DNA of 32,051 nucleotides, taken from NCBI GenBank assembly GCA_021808405.1, contig JAKBBQ010000010.1, positions 1 through 32,051 of the forward strand, in the 5' to 3' direction. Each line of letters starts with the position of its first letter. The stretch's first letter is position 1. The notes beneath the pieces were generated by a model, which was not told the origin of the DNA, did no database searches, and was given only the letters and a program-made list of their open reading frames with translations. Shown here one piece after another: positions 8,471 to 14,423 of this stretch. The position numbers were made by a program, and so were the translations under genes. This DNA comes from Pseudomonadota bacterium (GTDB lineage: Bacteria; Pseudomonadota; Gammaproteobacteria; Burkholderiales; Burkholderiaceae_C).

Positions 8471-8893
8471 TCAGCCGCGCGGCACCGGCGGCGCGGGCTG
8501 GCCGGCGACCCGCTCGAGGCCCGGGTCGAGGCAGGCCCACGCCGGCGCGCTGGCCGCCCAGATGTTCGCGCCGGGCCGCACCGACGACGGGTCGTCGAGC
8601 GTTCCGGCTCGCACCACGGTGTACAGCGGCCGCCCCGACGAGTCGGAGAACAGGTGGCAGCCGCAGGTCGGGCAGAAGCGCCGGGTGATGCGGTTGCCGC
8701 TGTCGGCGGTGCCGGTGTGCGAGGCGATCGCGCCCTGCACCCGCAGCGCGGCGGCCGGCACCACCACGTTGACCGTCCCGTTGCCGGCGATGCGCTGGCA
8801 GTCGCGGCACCAGCAGATGCGGGTGAACAAGGGCTCGGCGTCGATGCGGTAGCGCACCGCGCCGCACAGGCAGCCACCGCTGCGCTCGCTCAT
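8471..8893 (-). CDS. GFA / CENP-V family zinc protein
   Basis: A 140-residue member of the glutathione-dependent formaldehyde-activating enzyme-like (GFA) fold. The paired zinc ligands are visible: CLCG near residue 8, CWCRDCQ near 27-33, and FCPTCGCHLF further on. The start at 8893 has GGAGG about 8 bases upstream. Most family members have no proven reaction, and the historic GFA activity is disputed, so the function is open. It is followed on the same strand (upstream) by the hydrolase gene at 8948-9502, 54 bases away, so the two may be co-transcribed. Confidence 0.85.
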   Translation of the reverse strand: MSERSGGCLCGAVRYRIDAEPLFTRICWCRDCQRIAGNGTVNVVVPAAALRVQGAIASHTGTADSGNRITRRFCPTCGCHLFSDSSGRPLYTVVRAGTLDDPSSVRPGANIWAASAPAWACLDPGLERVAGQPAPPVPRG

Positions 8894-8947
8894 GGTCTTT
8901 CCTCCCGGGATCGGTTCCGATCGATCGCCCGGCCTGCCGGCACGGGC

Positions 8948-9502
8948 TCAGGTCCGCTGCAGCGCGTCGGCCACGCTGCAGATGCGGGCGAAGCGCCCGC
9001 GCAGCACCGCCGCGGTGCGGCGCACGATGTCGTCGGCGGCCAGCACCGAGCCGTCGGGCTGAGGCATGTCGAAGGTCAGCGTCGCCTCGGGCACGAAATC
9101 GACCTCCCAGCCCAGGTCGGAGGCGTGGCGGGCGGTGGTCTCGCAGCATTGTTCGGTGCGGATTCCGCTGACGATCAGCCTGCGCACGCCGTTGCGAACC
9201 AGCCAGACGTCCAGCCCGGTTCCGACCAGCGCGCTGTGGCGCGACTTCACGAACTCGGCAGCCGGGTTGGCGGGCGCCAGGTCGTCGAGCGGACGCACAT
9301 GGCCCGATGCGCGGGAAAAGGGGTTGTCGGGGCGCTCGGGGCCGTCGGCGTGCAGCACCCGCAGCACCGGGATGTCCCGCGCCACGCAGCCTTCGAGCAG
9401 GGCGTTCTGCGCCGCCAGGTATGGGGCGAAACGAGCCGGGCTGAAGTAGTCGCGGTGACGGAACGATTCCTGGGCGTCGATCACAAGCAGGCAGGTGGTC
9501 AA
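8948..9502 (-). CDS. Isochorismatase-fold cysteine hydrolase
   Basis: A 184-residue cysteine hydrolase of the nicotinamidase/isochorismatase superfamily, which hydrolyses amides or enol ethers. The catalytic triad is visible: D9 in VIDAQESF, K86 in EFVKSRHS, and C119 in SGIRTEQCCETTARHA. The start codon is TTG at 9502 with GAGGAG six bases upstream. An ATG closer to that Shine-Dalgarno reads ATG-CCT-TGA and stops at once, so it is not the start. The substrate cannot be assigned. It probably shares a transcript with the downstream GFA gene. Confidence 0.85.
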   Translation of the reverse strand: MTTCLLVIDAQESFRHRDYFSPARFAPYLAAQNALLEGCVARDIPVLRVLHADGPERPDNPFSRASGHVRPLDDLAPANPAAEFVKSRHSALVGTGLDVWLVRNGVRRLIVSGIRTEQCCETTARHASDLGWEVDFVPEATLTFDMPQPDGSVLAADDIVRRTAAVLRGRFARICSVADALQRT

Positions 9503-9673
9503 GGCATTCTCCTCGGGTCAGGCTGCATTGTGCTGGTTTGCGCTTCGACGCGCAGCAGTGCATCAACCCCCCGGCGCGTCAAGTTCGTGCAGTCTGCGTG
9601 TCGGCGCCGCGCAGCGGGCGGCCGAGAATTCCGCCATGGGAAACATGCGTGCAGGCATCGTGCCGTGGTGACC

Positions 9674-11095
9674 ATGTGCGAGGGCTTCGACCCGCTGGAC
9701 AGCGCGCTGCTCGCGCTGCAGGCGGCCGCCGACGGCGGCTGCGCCGAGCAGGGACTGCGCCGCTTGCGTCAGCAACGCCTGGCCGGGCTGCTGCGCGCCT
9801 GCCAGGCGCGCTCGCCGCTGTACCGTCGCTGGCTGCAGGGCGTGGACCCGTCGCGCGCCCGGCTGCAGGATCTGCCGGTCGCGCGGCGCAGCGTGCTGAT
9901 GGAGCACTTCGACGAATGGGTCGCCGACCCCCGGCTGCGGCTGCGTGAACTGCGCGACTTCGTCGCCGACCCGCTGCGCATCGCCGAACCCTACGCCGGG
10001 CGCTACCTGGTCTGGCACAGCTCGGGGACCAGCGGCGAGCCCGGCATGTTCGTGCAGGATGCGCACGCGATGGCGGTGTACGACGCGCTGGAATGCGTGC
10101 GCGGTCCCTGGGCGCGCCTGGCCCCGGAACTGGCGGCAAGCTGCAACCTGCAGCGCAAGCTGGTGCTGGTGGGCGCGACCGAGGAGCATTTCGCCAGCAC
10201 CGTGGCCGCCGCGCGGCTGCGCCGGCTCAACCCCTGGCTGGCCACGCAGCTGCGTTCGCTGTCGCTGCTGCAACCGCCGGCCGAGCTCAGGCGGGCCATC
10301 GAGCGCCTGCAGCCGGTCGTGCTGGCGACCTTTCCCAGCGTCGCGCTGCAACTCGCCGAGGAGCGCGCAGCGGGTCGGCTGGACGTGGCGCTGCGCGAGG
10401 TCTGGGTCGGCGGCGAGACGCTGAGCCCGGCCACGCGGCGCTTCATCGAGCGAAGTTTCGGTTGCCCGGTGCGCAACAGCTACGGCGCCTCCGAATTCCT
10501 GTCCATCGCGTCGCCATGCGTCCACGGGGCGATGCACCTGAACGCCGACTGGGTGATCCTGGAGCCGCTGGACGAGCACGGACGCGCGGCCGACGCGGGC
10601 AGCGAAGGCAGCTCGGTGCTGCTGACCAACCTGGCCAACCACGTGCAGCCGCTGCTGCGCTACCAGATGTCCGACCGCATCAGCCTCAGCCCGCAGCGCT
10701 GCGCCTGCGGCTCGGCGCTGCCGGTGATCACCGTGCAGGGTCGCGACGACGATGTGCTGCACCTGCCGGCACGCGGTGGCGGCGTGCTCGCGGTATCGCC
10801 GCTGGCGATCACCACCATCGTCGAGGAGCGCGCCGGGCTGCTGGACTACCAGGTCGTGCAGACCGCCGCCGACCGGCTGGTGCTGGGTTGCCGCGGGCGC
10901 GACACCTCGACGCGGCGCAGGCTGGCGCGTGCCGTGCGGCAACTGCAGTCGTGGCTGGACAGCCTGGGTGTCGCCGACGTGCGGGTCCGCGGCGACGCCG
11001 AGCTCGCCATCGAACTGGCCGCCGGCGGCAAGGTGCCGCGGGTGCTGGCCTTGCGCGCGGCGCGACGCGTCGGCGCGACCGCTGCCGGCGCCTGA
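9674..11095 (+). CDS. PaaK-like / F390-synthetase-like adenylating enzyme
   Basis: A 473-residue protein of the phenylacetate-CoA ligase-like ANL group (COG1541 type). SSGTSGEPG at 116-124 is the ATP-binding P-loop, NSYGASEFLS is the A5-like motif, and RYQMSDRI stands in place of the Y-x-GD motif near a cysteine pair (CACG). It would adenylate a carboxylate, perhaps making a CoA or other thioester; the substrate is unknown. The start is uncertain: ATG 9674 begins the recognisable N-terminus, but no strong ribosome site precedes it, and GTG codons at 9665 and 9668 are in frame. The primase-polymerase gene follows 28 bases later, suggesting one transcript of unexplained purpose. Confidence 0.75.
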   Translation: MCEGFDPLDSALLALQAAADGGCAEQGLRRLRQQRLAGLLRACQARSPLYRRWLQGVDPSRARLQDLPVARRSVLMEHFDEWVADPRLRLRELRDFVADPLRIAEPYAGRYLVWHSSGTSGEPGMFVQDAHAMAVYDALECVRGPWARLAPELAASCNLQRKLVLVGATEEHFASTVAAARLRRLNPWLATQLRSLSLLQPPAELRRAIERLQPVVLATFPSVALQLAEERAAGRLDVALREVWVGGETLSPATRRFIERSFGCPVRNSYGASEFLSIASPCVHGAMHLNADWVILEPLDEHGRAADAGSEGSSVLLTNLANHVQPLLRYQMSDRISLSPQRCACGSALPVITVQGRDDDVLHLPARGGGVLAVSPLAITTIVEERAGLLDYQVVQTAADRLVLGCRGRDTSTRRRLARAVRQLQSWLDSLGVADVRVRGDAELAIELAAGGKVPRVLALRAARRVGATAAGA

Positions 11096-11123
11096 GCGGG
11101 CCCGCAGCCGAAGGAGCCGCGCG

Positions 11124-11948
11124 ATGCAGCAGGTGCGACAGGTGCAGCGGGTGCAGCAGGTGCAGCGGGTGCAGCAGGTGCAGCAGGTGCAGCAGGAGGT
11201 CGCCGAGGCCGCGCTGCGCTACCTCGGGGCCGGCTGGTCGGTGCTGCCGCTGCGTGCGGGCGACAAGCGGCCGCTGATCCGCTGGCAGGAGCTGCAGGCG
11301 CGGCGGCCCTCGCGCGCCACGGTCGCGGGCTGGTTCGCGCAGTGGCCGCATGCCAACATCGGCATCGTCACCGGGGCGATATCGCGGCTGGTGGTGCTCG
11401 ACGTCGACCCCAGGCATGGTGGAGATACGTCGCTGCGCGACCTGCAGACCCACTTCGGCGTCCTGCCCGCGACCGTCGAGGCGCGCAGCGGAGGCGGCGG
11501 ACGCCACCTGTACTTCGCCCATCCGGGAGGCCTGGTGCGCAACCACGCGGGGCTGGCGCAGGGCATCGACCTGCGCGGCGACGGCGGCTACGTGGTGGCG
11601 CCGCCGTCGCTGCACCCCAGCGGGCTGCGCTACGCGTGGAAGGCAGGCTGCGCGCCTGGGGATCTGCCCGTGGCGCCACTTCCGGGCTGGCTGTTGCGCT
11701 GGTTCGGCCTGCGCACCGGTCGCAGCCAGGCCGACTGGCGGCAACTGGTGCGCGAGGGAGTCGCGCAGGGACAGCGCAATTCGACGCTGGCCGCGCTGAG
11801 CGGCCACCTGCTGTGGCACGGGGTCGATCCCGAGATCGCGCTGGAGTTGCTGCTGGCATGGAACCGCATGCGCTGCCTGCCGCCGCTGGACGACGCGGAA
11901 GTGGCGCAGGTCGTCGCCAGCATCGCCCGCTTGCACGAGCAGGGTTGA
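11124..11948 (+). CDS. Orphan primase-polymerase (bifunctional DNA primase/polymerase domain)
   Basis: A 274-residue archaeo-eukaryotic-type primase (Prim-Pol) protein. LVVLDVDPRHGG (DVD at 93-95) gives the two metal-binding Asp, SGGGGRHLYF at 122-131 the sGxH nucleotide motif, and GIDLRGDGGYVVAPPS (from 148) the third acidic residue. The tail from about residue 208 (GQRNSTLAALSGHLLWHG...) looks like a PriCT-1 helical domain. AAGGAG 8 bases upstream fixes ATG 11124. The first 24 residues are a low-complexity [QR]VQ repeat. Such domains normally sit in plasmid or phage replication proteins fused to a helicase. Here there is no helicase, integrase or phage gene nearby, only a PaaK-like gene upstream and TauE downstream. 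Confidence 0.8.
   Translation: MQQVRQVQRVQQVQRVQQVQQVQQEVAEAALRYLGAGWSVLPLRAGDKRPLIRWQELQARRPSRATVAGWFAQWPHANIGIVTGAISRLVVLDVDPRHGGDTSLRDLQTHFGVLPATVEARSGGGGRHLYFAHPGGLVRNHAGLAQGIDLRGDGGYVVAPPSLHPSGLRYAWKAGCAPGDLPVAPLPGWLLRWFGLRTGRSQADWRQLVREGVAQGQRNSTLAALSGHLLWHGVDPEIALELLLAWNRMRCLPPLDDAEVAQVVASIARLHEQG
11130..11192 (+). repeat. 9-bp in-frame tandem repeat at the start of the primase-polymerase gene
   Basis: Seven copies of a 9-base unit CAG/CGG-GTG-CAG encode seven consecutive QVR/QVQ/RVQ tripeptides right after the start codon. The unit is a multiple of three, so copy-number change would lengthen or shorten the N-terminus without breaking the frame. Slippage is plausible but not shown. 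Confidence 0.85.
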
Positions 11949-12039
11949 CGGCATGGCGGGCCGGGTGCGCCGGCCCTTATGATCGACGGTTGCAGGCGGT
12001 TTGCGGCCTGCGCGCGCCCGCCGGGCCTGCCCCACTGCG

Positions 12040-12780
12040 ATGAGCTGGACTTCCCTGTACGTACTGTCGATCGTCTTTGTCGCCACGCTGATCCGTTCCA
12101 CCTTCGGGTTCGGCGAGGCGCTGTTCGCGGTGCCGCTGCTCGCGCTGCGCATACCGCTGCAGGTGGCGACCCCGCTGGTCACCCTGCTGTCGATCACCAT
12201 CGCCGCCAGCATCGTGCTGCAGGACTTTCGCAAGATCCACCTGCGCAGCAGCGGCGGCCTGCTGCTGCCGTCGCTGCTGGGCATCCCGCTGGGCCTGCTG
12301 CTGCTGACCAGTCCGCTCCAGCTGCTGGTGAAAATCCTGCTGGCCCTGGTGATCATCGGCTTCGCGGGTTTTTCGCTGATCGGCCGGCTGCCTCCGGAAC
12401 TCAAGACCGACAAGCTGGGCTGGCTGCTGGGCTGCGGCTTCTGCGCCGGGGTGCTGGGCGCGGCCTACGGCATGAACGGTCCGCCGCTGGTGATCTACGG
12501 CACCATGCGGCGCTGGTCGGCGCAGCATTTCCGCGCCACGCTGCAGGGCTACTTCCTGCCGGCCAGCGCGCTGGGGATGCTGGGCTACTGGCTGGCCGGA
12601 CTGTGGACCGCGGCCGTCACCCACTACTACCTGAGCTCGCTGCTGGTGATCATCCCCGGGGTGTGGCTGGGGCGAATGGCCAACCACCGGCTCGATCCCC
12701 GGCGCTTCCTGCGCATCGTCCACCTCGGGCTGGTCAGCGTCGGCGTGGTGCTGCTGACCCAGGCGCTGCGCGCCGCCTGA
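12040..12780 (+). CDS. TauE/SafE-family permease (sulfite/anion exporter)
   Basis: A 246-residue integral membrane protein with about eight hydrophobic segments. TLIRSTFGFGEALFAVPLLAL near the N-terminus and GAAYGMNGPPLVIYG after the middle form the two related halves typical of TauE/SafE (DUF81), which export sulfite, sulfoacetate or other small anions. ATG 12040 begins the first membrane helix. There is no Shine-Dalgarno ahead of it, and a TTG at 12001 in frame is an alternative. A TATGAT at 11978-11983 could be a -10 but has no matched -35. The thiol dioxygenase 4 kb upstream would yield a sulfinate, so a link to sulfite disposal is conceivable but only inference. Confidence 0.85.
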   Translation: MSWTSLYVLSIVFVATLIRSTFGFGEALFAVPLLALRIPLQVATPLVTLLSITIAASIVLQDFRKIHLRSSGGLLLPSLLGIPLGLLLLTSPLQLLVKILLALVIIGFAGFSLIGRLPPELKTDKLGWLLGCGFCAGVLGAAYGMNGPPLVIYGTMRRWSAQHFRATLQGYFLPASALGMLGYWLAGLWTAAVTHYYLSSLLVIIPGVWLGRMANHRLDPRRFLRIVHLGLVSVGVVLLTQALRAA

Positions 12781-12862
12781 GGGCCTCGCGGCGACCGCGC
12801 TGCCGCTCGCGTCGTTCCCCTTCGGGCACAAGGAAGCCCCGACCAGCGCAAGACCAGGAAAC

Positions 12863-12894
12863 GATCGTGCGGAGATCGTGCCATGCGTTATATT
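12863..12894 (+). promoter_or_regulatory. Candidate operator/promoter ahead of the molybdate-type binding protein
   Basis: Two direct copies of GATCGTGC start 11 bp apart (12863 and 12874), one helical turn. Five bases later comes CGTTATATT (12886-12894). CGTTATAT equals one half of the E. coli ModE operator (TATATAACG on the other strand), and TATATT could be the -10. The second ModE half-site is not visible. The location, 65 bases before a Mo/W binding-protein gene that is followed by modE, is what makes it worth noting. Confidence 0.35.
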
Positions 12895-12958
12895 CCACCG
12901 TGCACAACCGGACCCGCAGCGCGCGGCGGGCCGGCCCCACCACCCACCGGAGCCCCCG

Positions 12959-13912
12959 ATGTCGCATCGCAGCGCAGTCCATGTCCTGTTCCGCTACCTC
13001 GGCCCGGCCTGGGTCGCGCTGTGCCTGGGCGCCGCGTCGGCCGCGCCGGCAGCGGCAGCGCAGCCGGTGCTGTCCGTGGCCTACGCCGGATCGATGGGCG
13101 CGGTGATGGACAAGGCGCTGGGGCCGCAGATCGAGCGCAGCGCCGGCGTGCAATTCCAGGGCCGCGGCTCCGGGGCCTACGGGCTCGCGCACCTGCTGGC
13201 CGCGCGGAAGATCACCGCCGACGTGTTCGTATCGATCACGCCGGGGCCGATGCGCATCCTGCAGCAGGCCGGGCTGGTCGGGCAGGCGGTGCCGGTGGCC
13301 AGCACCCAGATGGTCATCGCCTACAGCCCGCAAGGTCCGCACGCCAGGCAGTTCGAGCAGGCCGCGGCGGGCAAGCTGCCCTGGTACCAGGTGCTCGAGC
13401 AGCCCGGGGTGAAGTTCGGCCGCACCGATCCGAAGACCGACCCGCAGGGCCGCAACATCGTGTTCGCGATGCTGCTGGCCGAGCGCTACTACCGGCAGCC
13501 CGGCCTGGCGCACAGGATCCTCGGGGACTTCGGCCGCAACACCTCGCAGATCTTCGCCGAGCCGTCGCTGCTCAGCCGCCTCGAAAGCGGCCAGGTCGAT
13601 GCCTCGTCGGGCTACCGCAGCGCGGTGATCTCCCACAAGCTGCCCTACATCGCGTTGCCGGCGCAGGTCAACCTGAGCGACCCGTCGATGAGCCGGGACT
13701 GGTACGGCAAGGTGCACTTTTCCATCGACGGCCCCGACGGCAAGCCGATGCGGCTGTCGACCCAGCCGCTGGTGTTCTACGCCGCGGTGCTGGACAACGC
13801 TCCCGACCCGAAGGCCGGCCGGGCCTTCGTGCGGCTGATGCAAAGCGCAGCCGGCCAGCACATGTTCCACGCCTACGGCTACAGCCGCCCGAAGGGCCCG
13901 GCGCTGCGCTGA
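12959..13912 (+). CDS. Periplasmic substrate-binding protein, molybdate/tungstate (WtpA/ModA) type
   Basis: A 317-residue secreted binding protein. The N-terminus has a positively charged start, a hydrophobic stretch (YLGPAWVALCLGAASAA) and an Ala-rich signal cleavage region near residue 35. The mature part begins VLSVAYAGSMGAVM and continues QGRGSGAYGLAHLL and ADVFVSITPGPM, the anion-binding layout of WtpA-like tungstate/molybdate proteins. GGAG about 10 bases upstream supports ATG 12959. A ModE-like regulator follows 89 bases later, supporting an oxyanion (Mo/W) ligand. No permease or ATPase gene of an ABC transporter lies beside it, so it must work with components coded elsewhere or in a non-transport role. 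Confidence 0.78.
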   Translation: MSHRSAVHVLFRYLGPAWVALCLGAASAAPAAAAQPVLSVAYAGSMGAVMDKALGPQIERSAGVQFQGRGSGAYGLAHLLAARKITADVFVSITPGPMRILQQAGLVGQAVPVASTQMVIAYSPQGPHARQFEQAAAGKLPWYQVLEQPGVKFGRTDPKTDPQGRNIVFAMLLAERYYRQPGLAHRILGDFGRNTSQIFAEPSLLSRLESGQVDASSGYRSAVISHKLPYIALPAQVNLSDPSMSRDWYGKVHFSIDGPDGKPMRLSTQPLVFYAAVLDNAPDPKAGRAFVRLMQSAAGQHMFHAYGYSRPKGPALR

Positions 13913-14001
13913 CGCCAGCGGCGCGCCGTGTTGCCGGGAAGACGGCGCGTCGCCTATGCTTGCGCGGCCGCGCCGCCGCGCCCCGCACAGGACCGCCTGC
14001 C

Positions 14002-14361
14002 ATGCTTCGACCCGCGCTGAACCTGCGCATCCGCGTGATGCTGGGCGAGCACATCGCCATCGGCCCGGGCAAGGTCGCTCTGCTCGAGGCGCTGCGCGAC
14101 ACCCACTCGATCAGCGCGGCAGCGCGCTCGCTGGGCATGTCCTATCGCAGGGCGTGGCTGCTGGTCGACGAGATGAATTCCGCGCTGCGCTCTCCCGCGG
14201 TGGTTTCGGCCACCGGAGGGCAGCACGGCGGAGGCAGCGAGCTGACCGAGGTCGGGTTGGAGATCCTTCGCCTGTATCGCAGGGTCGAGGACCGGGCGCT
14301 GGCCGCCAACCGCGACGACATCCAGCAGTTGCTCCATCTGGTCCGCGTATCGGCAGCTTGA
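14002..14361 (+). CDS. Short ModE-family regulator (DNA-binding domain only)
   Basis: A 119-residue winged-helix protein of the ModE N-terminal/LysR-like type. LLEALRDTHSISAAARSLGMSYRRAWLLVDEMN (about 25-57) is the helix-turn-helix, and TGGQHGGGSELTEVG is the characteristic ModE wing. The two C-terminal TOBE (Mop) domains that bind molybdate in E. coli ModE are absent, so it cannot sense molybdate in the classic way. It lies between the Mo/W-type binding protein and the proton ATPase, on the same strand. Likely targets are molybdenum genes, perhaps the binding protein just upstream; this is inference. Confidence 0.85.
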   Translation: MLRPALNLRIRVMLGEHIAIGPGKVALLEALRDTHSISAAARSLGMSYRRAWLLVDEMNSALRSPAVVSATGGQHGGGSELTEVGLEILRLYRRVEDRALAANRDDIQQLLHLVRVSAA

Positions 14362-14423
14362 ACCCGTCCCCGGCGGTGTATGCTCGAACGCATCGGCCGC
14401 GCGGCCGATTCGCTGCCGGCCCG

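Noticed and set aside
6648-9566. 972-aa minus-strand ORF as a single large gene
   Set aside because: Only its last third is the LOG protein. The rest runs antisense or out of frame across the dioxygenase, GFA and hydrolase genes, which have better motifs and ribosome sites.
7808-11095. 1095-aa ORF as one protein
   Set aside because: The frame is open through several unrelated genes because of high GC. Only the part from about 9674 shows a protein family (PaaK-like).
11127-11198. CRISPR or intergenic repeat array
   Set aside because: The units are 9 bases, contiguous without spacers, and lie in frame within a coding sequence.
11124-11948. Integrated plasmid or phage island
   Set aside because: Apart from the primase-polymerase there is no integrase, helicase, capsid, tRNA or attachment-like repeat, and flanking codon use looks the same.
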